DNA of 64,000 bases from an uncultured Clostridia bacterium (GCA_934454525.1 CAKSFM010000010.1:1-64000); one strand, 5' to 3'. Counted from the first letter of the stretch, positions 16,280-24,825 are shown. Notes: a model not told the origin generated them from the letters alone. A program made the numbers and translations.

Positions 16280-17413
16280 ATGCAGAAAAATATTGAAAAA
16301 AGCGCCATGCGTGCGCCGAATAAAAAACGCAATCTTGTTGCAACTCTTGTGTTGGCGGCGATAGTTCTGCTTCTGACGTGGCGGCTCGATTCAATTCCGG
16401 CAGCGGAGCGTTCGAGCACTGTGCAGATGATAATTCCGATTCTTCAGAAAAGCCTGGTTTATGCACTTGTTGCCGTGTCAATGAATATGCTCAACGGCTT
16501 TACCGGTCTTTTCTCGCTCGGGCAGGCAGGATTTATGCTTATCGGTGCGGTTGTATACGGTGTGCTTACAAATGATGTTGCAAAGCGCGAAATGCTTTAT
16601 ATGTATGTTGACGGCGGAGTTTCGCCGCTTGTTGCGAAAGTCCATGTCGGATTTTTTGCGGCAATTATCCTTGCCGGTCTTGCGGCAGCGCTTTGTGCGT
16701 GGCTTATCGGAAAACCGGTTCTTAAGCTTAAAAGCGACTATCTTGCAATAGCAACGCTCGGATTTGCCGAGATTGTGCGCGCCGTTGTTCAGAGTAAAGA
16801 GCTTGCTCCGATTACAAACGGATCCAATATGATAAAGAACATTCCGTCGTTCACAACGGTTATGTTTCCTCTTGTTGCAGTTACAATATGCATAGCAATT
16901 ATTGTGCTGCTTCTTAACTCAACCTACGGCAGAGCATTCAAGGCAATCCGTGAGGACGAAATTGCGGCGGAAGCGATGGGGATTAACCTTGCGCATCATA
17001 AGCTGCTTTCATTCGTGATCAGCTCGTTTTTTGCCGGTGTGTCGGGCGCTCTCTATGCAATGTTTCTTACAATGGTTCAGGCGAAAGGCTTCACCATTGC
17101 GATGACATACGAATTTTTGCTGATAGTTGTAATCGGCGGAATCGGTTCAATAACCGGAAGTATTATCGGCTCGTTCCTCTATGTTGCAAGCAGTGAGTGG
17201 TGGCTGCGCTTTCTTGACAACGAAACATATATCGGCTCATTTAAGGTTCCGTTTCTCCGCACCGGCTTCCGCATGCTCATATTCTCAATCATTATCATGG
17301 TTGTGGTTCTGTTTTACAGGCGCGGAATTATGGGAAACAATGAATTTTCGTGGGATGCAATATTCGGATTATTCAAAAGAAAGGGAAAGGTGAAAGCTGA
17401 TGAAAAACACTGA
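16280..17413 (+). CDS. livM: Branched-chain amino acid ABC transporter permease LivM
   Basis: About 377 residues. The second permease half: FTGLFSLGQAGFMLIGAVVY near residue 80, the coupling loop REDEIAAEAMGINLAHHKL near residue 228, and a C-terminal helix bundle with VVIGGIGSITGSIIG. The start is placed at ATG 16280 (AAGGTG 10 nt upstream, 7 nt after livH); a GTG at 16259 would overlap livH. Confidence 0.93.
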   Translation: MQKNIEKSAMRAPNKKRNLVATLVLAAIVLLLTWRLDSIPAAERSSTVQMIIPILQKSLVYALVAVSMNMLNGFTGLFSLGQAGFMLIGAVVYGVLTNDVAKREMLYMYVDGGVSPLVAKVHVGFFAAIILAGLAAALCAWLIGKPVLKLKSDYLAIATLGFAEIVRAVVQSKELAPITNGSNMIKNIPSFTTVMFPLVAVTICIAIIVLLLNSTYGRAFKAIREDEIAAEAMGINLAHHKLLSFVISSFFAGVSGALYAMFLTMVQAKGFTIAMTYEFLLIVVIGGIGSITGSIIGSFLYVASSEWWLRFLDNETYIGSFKVPFLRTGFRMLIFSIIIMVVVLFYRRGIMGNNEFSWDAIFGLFKRKGKVKADEKH

Positions 17414-18266
17414 GCTTCCGAAGAACAGCGTACTGCATATTGAAAATGCTGTTATGCAGTTCGGCGGCGTTGTCGCCGTGAATAACCTTAACCTTGACAT
17501 CAATAAAAACGAAATAGTGGCGCTCATCGGTCCAAACGGAGCCGGAAAAACAACGGCATTCAACGTTGTAACGGGTGTTTATGCGCCGACAAACGGCTGC
17601 GTTTACTTCAACGGTGAAAAAATAATTGAAAATTTCCCCAAGGGCAAGATGAAAAAGCTTTATATGGGGGAGCATAAGGGAGAATATACATCGACAATTG
17701 CCCCCTCGCCCGATAAAATCACGAAAATGGGAATTGCAAGAACGTTTCAGAATATTAGGCTGTTTAAGGAACTTTCGGTTTTTGAAAACGTGCTTATTGC
17801 AAAGCATATGCGCGCGAAATCGAATGTTTTTACGGCGACATTCCGCCTGAATATGCAGGAGGAACGGCGTCAGCGCGCCGAGGTTGAGGAGCTTCTGAGG
17901 CGCTTCGGGCTTTACGAGTTCCGCGATGAAAAAGCAAGCTCGCTGCCATACGGCGAACAGCGCCGTTTGGAAATTGCCCGCGCGCTTGCAACCGAGCCGT
18001 CGCTTTTGCTTCTTGACGAGCCTGCGGCAGGCATGAATCCGCAGGAAACGCTGGAGCTTACGCAGTTCATAAGGCAGATTAAGGATGAATATAATCTTTC
18101 CGTGTTTATGATTGAGCATCACATGGATCTTGTAATGCAGATTTCGGATCGGATATACGTTCTTGATTTCGGCAAGCTTATAGCAAGCGGAACGCCGGAG
18201 GAGATTCAGAATAATCCTCGTGTTATCGAGGCATATCTGGGGGTGAGCGACGATGCTGAAAATTGA
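17400..18266 (+). CDS. livG: Branched-chain amino acid ABC transporter ATPase LivG
   Basis: 288 residues: Walker A GPNGAGKT at 44-51, signature LPYGEQRRLEIARAL, Walker B LLLLDEPAAGMNP and switch histidine in MIEHHMDLV. Compared with common LivG there is an insertion at about 75-105 (PKGKMKKLYMGEHKG), between Walker A and the Q-loop TFQNIRLFKEL. It powers import together with LivF. The gene overlaps livM and livF by 14 nt each. Confidence 0.94.
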   Translation: MKNTELPKNSVLHIENAVMQFGGVVAVNNLNLDINKNEIVALIGPNGAGKTTAFNVVTGVYAPTNGCVYFNGEKIIENFPKGKMKKLYMGEHKGEYTSTIAPSPDKITKMGIARTFQNIRLFKELSVFENVLIAKHMRAKSNVFTATFRLNMQEERRQRAEVEELLRRFGLYEFRDEKASSLPYGEQRRLEIARALATEPSLLLLDEPAAGMNPQETLELTQFIRQIKDEYNLSVFMIEHHMDLVMQISDRIYVLDFGKLIASGTPEEIQNNPRVIEAYLGVSDDAEN

Positions 18267-18951
18267 AAACCTTGCCGTCAGTTACGGCGGAATCGAAGCT
18301 GTTAAGGGCATTTCGTTTGAAGTTCCCGAAAAAAGCATTGTGACGCTTATCGGGGCAAACGGAGCAGGAAAAAGCACAACACTGCGCACTATTGCAGGGC
18401 TTGTTTCCATAAAAAGCGGAAAAATCACATTTCTCGGAGAAGATATTACGGGAAAACGATCGAATGACATTGTGCGCCGCGGTATAACGCTTGTTCCGGA
18501 GGGAAGACGCGTATTTCCTGATTTAACCGTGGTTGAAAATATTAAGATTGGCGCATATCTTCGTCATGATGACTTGACGGAGGATATTCGGTGGATTTAT
18601 GACTTGTTTCCGCGCCTTAAGGAGCGCAGCTGGCAGCCGGCAGGAACGCTTTCCGGCGGAGAGCAGCAGATGCTTGCCGTTGCGCGCGCACTTATGAGTC
18701 ACCCGAAGCTTATGATGATGGATGAACCGTCGCTCGGACTCGCGCCGCTTATCGTAAAGGGTATATTTGATATAATAAAGGAAGTAAACAAGCAGGGTGT
18801 GACGGTGCTGCTTATCGAGCAGAACGCGAACATGGCGCTTAAAACCGCCGACCGCGGTTATGTTCTCGAAACGGGTTCGATAACTCTCAGCGGCACGGGA
18901 GCAGAGCTGCTTGCAAACGACGCTGTCAAAAAAGCATATCTCGGCAGCTGA
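18253..18951 (+). CDS. livF: Branched-chain amino acid ABC transporter ATPase LivF
   Basis: 232 residues: Walker A GANGAGKST at 34-42, signature LSGGEQQMLAVARAL, Walker B LMMMDEPSLGLAP and H-loop region LLIEQNANMAL. The second ATPase subunit of the importer and last gene of the operon, followed by a strong hairpin. Confidence 0.95.
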   Translation: MLKIENLAVSYGGIEAVKGISFEVPEKSIVTLIGANGAGKSTTLRTIAGLVSIKSGKITFLGEDITGKRSNDIVRRGITLVPEGRRVFPDLTVVENIKIGAYLRHDDLTEDIRWIYDLFPRLKERSWQPAGTLSGGEQQMLAVARALMSHPKLMMMDEPSLGLAPLIVKGIFDIIKEVNKQGVTVLLIEQNANMALKTADRGYVLETGSITLSGTGAELLANDAVKKAYLGS

Positions 18952-18986
18952 AAAAATTTCCGTTAAAATAAATATTTTCAAGTTAT

Positions 18987-19030
18987 AAACGCCCCCCGAA
19001 CGGTTAAACTGATTCGGGAGGCGTTTTTTT
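18987..19030 (+). terminator. Terminator of the liv operon
   Basis: AAACGCC-C-CCCGAA (18987-19000) pairs with TTCGGG-A-GGCGTTT (19013-19026), ending in seven T. Its 3' arm contains the GGGAGG ribosome binding site of the next small gene. Confidence 0.85.
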
Positions 19031-19285
19031 ATGGCTGATAAGAAAAATAATTCGTTTGAATATGAAGTTGCAAATGAAATAAGCGATGTTGCATCGGTGA
19101 CTGAATGTACGGGTCTTATGCCCACGCCGCCGCAGAACAGTGCAGAAAATGAGGCTTACAGTGAAATCTGCATTGTGCCGAACATGATGGAGAAGGCTGC
19201 GCCTTCACCCCTTGCGCGCACTAAACAGAGAGAGGACAAAGCGCACGCGAAGAAAGGCTGTGGTGAAAAGGCAGTGAGCAGATAA
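19031..19285 (+). CDS. Small hypothetical protein with TECTGL motif
   Basis: An 84-residue protein. Residues 1-53 (MADKKNNSFEYEVANEI, then SVTECTGLMPTPP) resemble a small protein type I recall from gut Clostridia, of no known function. The last 30 residues (from EKAAPSPLARTKQ) come from the first unit of a 91-bp tandem duplication and are probably an add-on. The ribosome binding site GGGAGG (19016-19021) lies in the descending arm of the liv terminator, so translation would need transcription that starts inside or passes the hairpin. The protein is lysine-rich at both ends and has no signal peptide. Confidence 0.6.
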   Translation: MADKKNNSFEYEVANEISDVASVTECTGLMPTPPQNSAENEAYSEICIVPNMMEKAAPSPLARTKQREDKAHAKKGCGEKAVSR

Positions 19286-19376
19286 GGCTGCGCCTTCACC
19301 CCTTGCGCACACTAAGCGGAGAGAGGACAAAGCACACGTGGCGAGCATCAGTGCGGAAAAGGTAAGAAGCAAATAA
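19195..19376 (+). repeat. Tandem duplication of a 91-bp unit
   Basis: Units 19195-19285 and 19286-19376 align end to end (both begin GGCTGCGCCTTCACCCCTTG and end in a TAA-containing A-rich end), with about 20 differences. The 91-nt period changes frame, so the second copy is not read as part of the upstream gene, yet in its own frame it still encodes a similar peptide (APSPLAHTKRREDKAH) and stop. Confidence 0.85.
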
Positions 19377-19516
19377 GTATTGATCGGACAGGTTTCGTAT
19401 AAAAAGGCACGGCGGGGAAAGCAATTCCCTGATGAGAAAGTAAACGCAAGTTGATCCTTCCGTTTTTTATAAAATTTTTTGAAAATATAAATAAATAGCA
19501 AATTTTCCAAAATATA

Positions 19517-19545
19517 TTGACATTAAAAAAACAATATGTTATGAT
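19517..19545 (+). promoter_or_regulatory. Sigma-A promoter of the secreted-protein pair
   Basis: TTGACA (19517-19522), 17-nt spacer, TATGAT (19540-19545): a near-ideal promoter. The leader to the gene at 19755 is about 200 nt and contains a possible 25-codon frame. Between 19377 and 19516 I see nothing recognisable. Confidence 0.75.
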
Positions 19546-19578
19546 AAAGACAACATAAAGGAAATGGGGGAGATTGCA

Positions 19579-19656
19579 ATGGTTCAGTTTTTATCAAAGG
19601 GGCTATGCCTGGATAAAATGCATCAGATGTTATATTCCTCTGTGCAAAAAAACTAA
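19579..19656 (+). CDS. Possible 25-codon leader peptide
   Basis: ATG behind GGGGGAGA gives a 25-residue peptide (starts MVQFLSKGLCLDKMH). It is the first frame after the strong promoter at 19517 and lies about 100 nt before the first secreted-protein gene. No codon run suggests classical attenuation; it could be a regulatory or fortuitous frame. Confidence 0.3.
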   Translation: MVQFLSKGLCLDKMHQMLYSSVQKN

Positions 19657-19754
19657 ATGGATGAATATAGACTGATGAAGCATAACGTTGTAGGTCAGCT
19701 CCTTTGATTGCCGGAGATTGATTTGCACGTTTTTTTATTGGAAAGAGAAATAAT

Positions 19755-20876
19755 ATGAAAAAATTGTTTACAATTATGGTGACAGTTTTGTTGGTAGTTG
19801 GAATACTATCTTCAACCGCAATAGCACAGGAAAGTAAAGTGTCAAAGATGTCTTCGCAACAAGAAAACTTGCTTATAAAGGCTGGATTTTCAGAAAAGGA
19901 AATAGAATCGGCAAAAAAACAAATTGAACTAAATAATTTAAGTGATGCTCAGGTTGAAAATTATATTACGACAAAAATAGAAAGTTACAACAACCTTACG
20001 AAAATTGGGAGTAACGAGGTTATATATCCCAAGAATTTAAAAGGTGAATCGATTACTCCGTATGGGGCTGTTCCGACAATGAACATAGAAAGCAGACGGA
20101 GCAATTTAATGGTTCAGAACTTGAATGATACTCCGATAAATGAAATAAAGGATGTTGTCAATTCAGGAGATACGACAGGAGTATATTATTTGATTCAAGC
20201 AAAACCAGGATATGACCAGATGACTTCTTTTGTTACTCTTCCGGTGGTATCTAATGCTTATGCGAATGACAGACCATATCATATGTTTGGGCTTGATTCA
20301 AAGAATGGAATTGAATACATGTGGGGGGATATAGGACTGGTATATTTCCCGGCAACACAACAGTGGAAGGGCTTTTATAATTTTTATGAAAGAAACCCCA
20401 ATTTTAATCCTAATAGACCGGTAAGTGGTGATAATGCGAAAGAACAGCACTATGAAGATTATGGAATAGCTTTTAATGGCGGCAGAAATATTTATTTTCA
20501 TCTTACTTTAACAACAACGGCTGCAACGATGGAAATAATAGAAAGCAGTACTTGGAGTGTTGTATGTACCATTAGATATCCTTTTAAAACCAATTGTATT
20601 TCGTCAAGTTTTTCTACGACACAAATATCAAAACAGATAACCATGGCACAGGCAAAAGATGAAAATGATCCTTTGAACATCAATACCGGAACAAGAATGA
20701 CAGGGGCAGGATATTCTCAAACTCATTTATATCTGTCGGGAGTGAGAGACTATGAATTCAAAGATATTTACTGCGCGGCAGCGAGGAGACAAGGACCGAG
20801 TGAGACAGCGTATAGGAAAATCAGTTTTACAAATACTCCATGGACGGCAGATACCGTAAATATAGCTTTTAATTAG
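19755..20876 (+). CDS. Secreted protein of unknown function
   Basis: 373 residues with a clear signal peptide (KKLFTIMVTVLLVVGILSS, then AIAQ, cleavage near residue 25). Residues 30-75 form a charged helical segment (SSQQENLLIKAGFSEKEIES); the rest looks like a beta-rich extracellular domain with many aromatic and Asn residues. I do not recognise the family. Codons are clearly more AT-rich (AAA, ATA, TTA, AGA) than in the flanking liv and spo genes, which suggests later acquisition. The ribosome binding site is a modest GGAAAGAG. The next gene follows by 8 nt and is also secreted, so the two probably act together outside the cell. Confidence 0.75.
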   Translation: MKKLFTIMVTVLLVVGILSSTAIAQESKVSKMSSQQENLLIKAGFSEKEIESAKKQIELNNLSDAQVENYITTKIESYNNLTKIGSNEVIYPKNLKGESITPYGAVPTMNIESRRSNLMVQNLNDTPINEIKDVVNSGDTTGVYYLIQAKPGYDQMTSFVTLPVVSNAYANDRPYHMFGLDSKNGIEYMWGDIGLVYFPATQQWKGFYNFYERNPNFNPNRPVSGDNAKEQHYEDYGIAFNGGRNIYFHLTLTTTAATMEIIESSTWSVVCTIRYPFKTNCISSSFSTTQISKQITMAQAKDENDPLNINTGTRMTGAGYSQTHLYLSGVRDYEFKDIYCAAARRQGPSETAYRKISFTNTPWTADTVNIAFN

Positions 20877-20884
20877 GTGATGAC

Positions 20885-21757
20885 ATGAAAAAAGTGCTGA
20901 TTCTTGTTTGTTTATTGATTGTGATGTTTTCTGCAGCCTCAGCTGAGGCTGCAGAAAATGCGGATTTTGATGTAACAATAGTTAAATTTCCGGTTGACGT
21001 TAATTATATTAATTTTTATGAACAGCTACAGAAATACTTTAAATATCCAATGTTTTTGTATGATGATATAACTTATTTCCCTCTCACTTATTCAAATATG
21101 ATTGTGACCGGGCTCGATATGCAAATTGATGGAACGGAGATATTTTTAAGCTGTGAAAAAAATGTGGTTCCAAAAAGGTATGCAACGGTTGACGATGAAT
21201 ATCTGGATTCTCCGTTTGACGGTGATTATCTTGTTGCCGGTGCTTCTCCGTTTGAATTGAATGTGAACGGTGAAAAATACGATGATAAAGAATATCCGAT
21301 TCTATTTTATAAGGACATGGTATATATACCGTTGACGTGGGATTTAATTAAAAATAAGCTTGCATGGGACTTTGAGTTTAATGGTAAAAATATGGAGATA
21401 TACACTTCAGGATTTTATTACACTGCAAACGGAGATTCATATATAGAATTGGAGGAGGACGGAAGCCGGTGCTTTGTTTCCGTGCCCAATAAGAGCTATT
21501 ACAGCGAGAACGGAGTAACGGTGTATGTATCTACTGAAACGAGCAGGATTGGACCGTATCCAAGAAACATGTTTATAGAAGTAAACGGTGAAAAGAAAAA
21601 AATTTCGGGCTATACAGGATATTATCAGAAAAATGGTCCCTTGTTTGTTGTGAAAAACGGATATGTTTATAGTGTTCACTATAGTGATCACGATGAAAGG
21701 GATTCTCGCTCGTGTAAGATAAATATTGCTACCGGTGAGGTGGAATATTTGGAGTAA
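20885..21757 (+). CDS. Secreted protein with copper-amine-oxidase-N-like domain
   Basis: 290 residues with a signal peptide (KKVLILVCLLIVMFSAASA, cleavage near residue 22). Two stretches, YDDITYFPLTYSNMIVTG near residue 58 and YKDMVYIPLTWDLIKN near residue 142, have the pattern of the Cu-amine-oxidase N-terminal-like module found in Firmicute surface proteins, which does not imply oxidase activity. The C-terminal part ends in a short beta repeat (ENGVTVYVST, KNGYVYSVHY). AT-rich like its partner upstream. Function unknown. Confidence 0.7.
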   Translation: MKKVLILVCLLIVMFSAASAEAAENADFDVTIVKFPVDVNYINFYEQLQKYFKYPMFLYDDITYFPLTYSNMIVTGLDMQIDGTEIFLSCEKNVVPKRYATVDDEYLDSPFDGDYLVAGASPFELNVNGEKYDDKEYPILFYKDMVYIPLTWDLIKNKLAWDFEFNGKNMEIYTSGFYYTANGDSYIELEEDGSRCFVSVPNKSYYSENGVTVYVSTETSRIGPYPRNMFIEVNGEKKKISGYTGYYQKNGPLFVVKNGYVYSVHYSDHDERDSRSCKINIATGEVEYLE

Positions 21758-21773
21758 ATCAAAGACTAAAGAG

Positions 21774-21802
21774 ACTGCCTAAGGGCTATGCCTTTAGGCA
21801 GT
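21774..21802 (+). terminator. Hairpin after the secreted-protein pair
   Basis: ACTGCCTAAGGG pairs with CCTTTAGGCAGT across a CTATG loop. No T tract follows, so termination efficiency is uncertain. Confidence 0.55.
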
Positions 21803-21815
21803 ATGTGCGCAAAAA

Positions 21816-21866
21816 CATAGGCATAACAAATTCGAACACATACGGTTCAAATCTGTTATGCCTATG
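21816..21866. terminator. Inverted repeat at the convergent junction
   Basis: CATAGGCATAACA (21816-21828) and TGTTATGCCTATG (21854-21866) are exact reverse complements. The right arm enters the last codons of the minus-strand M23 gene, so it could serve both directions. Confidence 0.55.
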
Positions 21867-23205
21867 GCAATATATCTGAATAATTATTTTTTATGTAGGG
21901 CGTGGGATCAATCTGTTCCCCGTCCTTTATTATTTCAAAATGAAGATGCGGGCCGGTGCTGTTTCCGGTGTTGCCGCTGAGGGCAATTTCGGTGCCTGCG
22001 GCAACTGTGTCGCCCTCGGCAGCGGTGATTTTACTCAAATGCCCGTATGCGGTCTGCACTCCGTAGCCGTGGTCGATTCGCACAAGCTTTCCGTACCCTC
22101 CGGCATTTTCGGACACAAAGGAAACCTTTCCGCATTCCGCTGCTTTAACGGGCGTACCCTCCGGCACGGCAATGTCAATCCCCTCATGTATCCGACCCCA
22201 GCGAGGTCCGAACGGGGAAGAAAGCCTGCCCGAAAGCGGCATAAAAACACCTGTTTTCAATACGTCCTTTTGCTTTGTTCCTACCTTTATAATACGTGCC
22301 ACAGGCTGCACGGAAACATCCTCCGATATAACACTGACATCTTCCGCAATACCGTTTTTATAGACCGTGCGGCGGAGCACCTCGGCGCGCCCCTCGCTTC
22401 CCTCCGAGAGAGTGACGGTTTCCCCGAGGTACATATTGCTGTCAGCCTCGGTTTCCGTTCCGAACGGAATGTTCTTTTCATACGATGAATCGGCAATGCT
22501 GACAACGGTGACCAATCCGCTGTGGTCAAGCAGGTAGGCGCAGTCCTCCTTGCTCATCACATCCTTTGCGGATATAATTCTCTTGATTATCTGCACTGAG
22601 GATGAAAGTTTTGCATTGCCGCCGAGCGACAGCCGTTTTATGTATTCTTCAAGAACATGCTCGGCTTCCTTTTTTGTTTTAGCATTATATACGGCTTTGT
22701 CATCGGAAATCAGGGTGTAGGTTTCTGAGAATTTATCGGATGCAAGCAAAAGCTGCTGAGCGGCGTCTGACTTTTTGCAAACGTTTTTGCGGAGTGAAAT
22801 AACGGGAACGGTAAAGCAGTTTTCGCGTTCGAATTTTTCGCCTGCTGCGGCAGCAAGCTTTGCGGCGCTTTTTTCCGCTTTTTTGTATTCGGAATATGAG
22901 GACATAACGGCAATTCTGTTTTTGCCGCTGTAAACGCCTTCGCCAAGAGTGAAAAAGCGGAAAAACAGTGCAAGCGATAAAAGCGCTGCCGACAATGAAA
23001 GTACACGGCGAATTTGTATCCGCGTTAATTCGGACGCTCCGCGCGAGTATTCGCAGACAGCTGCGCCTGCGGACTGCAATATATGCCCGGCAGCAGGAGC
23101 AAGCTGCGGAACAGATTGCCTTTGACCGCACTTTTTCGGAGGAACACTCCGCCCTCCGGATATTATAAAACCGCTTCCGCGTGAAACTGTATTTTCAAGC
23201 TGCAA
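21862..23205 (-). CDS. M23 family metallopeptidase with G5 domain
   Basis: 447 residues. Residues 1-65 are cytoplasmic and basic, a membrane anchor follows (about 67-88, VLSLSAALLSLALFFRFF), then a linker, a G5-like domain near 255-305 and a C-terminal M23 peptidase with complete zinc ligands: H340 and D344 in HEGID, H420 and H422 in HLHFE. It should cut peptidoglycan cross-bridges or stem peptides outside the membrane. The start is TTG behind GGGGTGAT. The LytM-type fold recalls SpoIIQ, but the intact catalytic residues and the G5 domain argue for an active cell-wall hydrolase rather than the channel partner. Confidence 0.85.
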   Translation of the reverse strand: MQLENTVSRGSGFIISGGRSVPPKKCGQRQSVPQLAPAAGHILQSAGAAVCEYSRGASELTRIQIRRVLSLSAALLSLALFFRFFTLGEGVYSGKNRIAVMSSYSEYKKAEKSAAKLAAAAGEKFERENCFTVPVISLRKNVCKKSDAAQQLLLASDKFSETYTLISDDKAVYNAKTKKEAEHVLEEYIKRLSLGGNAKLSSSVQIIKRIISAKDVMSKEDCAYLLDHSGLVTVVSIADSSYEKNIPFGTETEADSNMYLGETVTLSEGSEGRAEVLRRTVYKNGIAEDVSVISEDVSVQPVARIIKVGTKQKDVLKTGVFMPLSGRLSSPFGPRWGRIHEGIDIAVPEGTPVKAAECGKVSFVSENAGGYGKLVRIDHGYGVQTAYGHLSKITAAEGDTVAAGTEIALSGNTGNSTGPHLHFEIIKDGEQIDPTPYIKNNYSDILP

Positions 23206-23325
23206 ATTATCACCCCGCTTCTCTTTAAAATTATATGCTTGTCAATATATAAACATTACCTCCGGGGAAGCATAAAAAACGAAAAAAAGGGTAATTTTAA
23301 CTATATAAATAAAGGGGGAAAAATT

Positions 23326-24447
23326 ATGCGTGGAGTTCTGAAAAAGACAGCCGTAATACTGCTGTCGCTGTGCGTTTGTTTTGTTTTAATTGCCGTATCT
23401 TCCTATATATATATGAAGATATCCGCTCCGCAAGCTCCCGAGAGCGGCACGGCTGAAAACATAAGTGTGCGGACGGAGGCGCCGGATACTTCGCCGGGAT
23501 TGAAAACGGCATCTGCAATGGAGGACATGCTCGAATCGGCGCTTGAAAGCGTTGTCGGGATATCAAGTGCAACGAACGGCCCTACCGAAAAGGATAAGGC
23601 TGCAACCGAACAGTGGTATATGGGCAGCGGAGTGCTTGCCACGGAGGACGGGTATATCATTACAAATCAGCACGTTGTGGGCGCCCGTCCGCAGAGAATA
23701 CTGGTCACGCTGTACAACGGCGAAACAACGGAGGGAAAAACCGTTTGGAGCGACGCGTCACTTGACCTTGCCGTTGTGAAGATTGACGGCAGCGGCTACA
23801 AAACCTCGCAGCTCGGAGATGCGAAGCAGCTGCGCGTCGGCGAAAACGTTGCCGCGATAGGGAATCCGCTCAGCATGCAGTTTCAGCGCACGGTAACGGC
23901 AGGAATTGTGAGCGCTGTAGGACGCAGTATAAATATTGAAAATGATGGTAAAACCTCATATATGGAGGATTTGATTCAAACGGATGCTTCTATTAATCCC
24001 GGTAACAGCGGCGGTCCGCTGCTGAATGAATCAGGTGAAGTTGTCGGAATCAATACGGTTAAGGTTTCCTCGGCGGAGGGCATGGGATTTGCCGTTCCGA
24101 TAAACGTCTGCAAGCCGATAATAAAGCGGCTGTGCAGCGTGGGAGAATTTCATACTCCGTACCTCGGACTGTATGCCTATACGCCGGCCGCCGCGCGTTA
24201 CCTTGAGCTTGGAGATGGCTTTTCATCAGGTCTGTTTGCCGCAAGTGTGGATGAAAAAGGTCCGGCATTTGCCGCAGGATTGAGATACGGAGATATAATA
24301 ACGGCGATAAACCGCCGCAGCGTCAGCACCATGCTTGAACTGCGTGAGGAGCTTTTTGAACGGCAGGGCGGAGAAACGGCGGAAATTGAATTTGAACGCG
24401 GCGGTTCAACAAGGCGCGTTACAGTTATGCTCGGAGAACGGCAGTAA
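23326..24447 (+). CDS. HtrA/DegP-like membrane-anchored serine protease
   Basis: 373 residues: a short cytoplasmic N-terminus, one membrane helix (about 9-30), a linker, a trypsin-like domain with catalytic His116 (ITNQHVV), Asp147 (SLDLAVV) and Ser228 (NPGNSGGP), and one PDZ domain at about 275-370 (GPAFAAGLRYGDII). It would degrade misfolded proteins outside the membrane. AAAGGGGG precedes the ATG at 23326, which gives the expected N-in anchor; an earlier in-frame ATG at 23239 has no site. Transcribed alone and ended by an 18-bp hairpin. Confidence 0.92.
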   Translation: MRGVLKKTAVILLSLCVCFVLIAVSSYIYMKISAPQAPESGTAENISVRTEAPDTSPGLKTASAMEDMLESALESVVGISSATNGPTEKDKAATEQWYMGSGVLATEDGYIITNQHVVGARPQRILVTLYNGETTEGKTVWSDASLDLAVVKIDGSGYKTSQLGDAKQLRVGENVAAIGNPLSMQFQRTVTAGIVSAVGRSINIENDGKTSYMEDLIQTDASINPGNSGGPLLNESGEVVGINTVKVSSAEGMGFAVPINVCKPIIKRLCSVGEFHTPYLGLYAYTPAAARYLELGDGFSSGLFAASVDEKGPAFAAGLRYGDIITAINRRSVSTMLELREELFERQGGETAEIEFERGGSTRRVTVMLGERQ

Positions 24448-24452
24448 CAAAA

Positions 24453-24496
24453 CAAAAAGCATAAAAAACCGGGTGACAGGTTTTTTATGCTTTTTG
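24453..24496. terminator. Terminator after the HtrA gene
   Basis: An 18-bp perfect stem (24453-24470 with 24479-24496) with T- and A-rich arms around GGGTGACA. It may also stop the minus-strand Q-rich gene. Confidence 0.85.
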
Positions 24497-24541
24497 CAAT
24501 TGTAAAAATAATTTAATCAAAGAGGCATTTGGGGTTTTGAT

Positions 24542-24646
24542 TTACTCTTGCTCCTGCTGCTGTTGCTGCTGTTTTTGCTGCTGCTGTTGCTGCTGCTGAT
24601 TCTGCTGCTGACGGTTTTCTTTGTTTTTCTTATTCTTTTCTTTCAT
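24542..24646 (-). CDS. Very small glutamine-rich protein
   Basis: A 34-residue frame behind an almost ideal ribosome binding site (GGGAGGTGA, 7 nt before ATG). The product begins MKEKNKKNKENR and is then nearly all glutamine (18 of 22 remaining residues, in CAG/CAA codons), ending EQE. The mixed CAG/CAA codons, with single Asn and Lys interruptions, argue against a recent triplet expansion. Function unknown. It is easily missed because the opposite strand reads as a poly-leucine frame. Confidence 0.6.
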   Translation of the reverse strand: MKEKNKKNKENRQQQNQQQQQQQQKQQQQQQEQE

Positions 24647-24796
24647 GGTGAATCACCTCCCACAGCGATTATTGTTACCGAAACGGCAGTTTATATTCCC
24701 GAAAATTCGTTGAAGTGTAAAATGTCGTGAAATTGTATATAAATTGACGATAAAATTGTGCATGTATACAAAATTTGAAATTTTAAAATATTTTAC

Positions 24797-24825
24797 TTGA
24801 AAAAAAGGTCATATTGTTATAAACT
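24797..24825 (+). promoter_or_regulatory. Sigma-A promoter of the S10 operon
   Basis: TTGAAA (24797-24802), 17-nt spacer, TAAACT (24820-24825). The predicted start, near 24832, coincides with the first base of the folded leader. Between 24647 and 24796 I see only AT-rich sequence. Confidence 0.6.

Noticed and set aside
17373..18122. 249-codon minus-strand frame over livG
   Set aside because: Shadow of the ABC ATPase, no ribosome binding site or domain signal.
21862..23205. M23 protein as SpoIIQ, the partner of SpoIIIAH
   Set aside because: It has intact catalytic ligands and a G5 domain and is much longer than SpoIIQ; proximity alone (12 kb) is not evidence.
24548..24730. Plus-strand frame giving a poly-leucine protein
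   Set aside because: It is the antisense of the Gln-rich micro-gene (CTG/TTG repeats), lacks a ribosome binding site and has no membrane-protein features beyond leucine runs.
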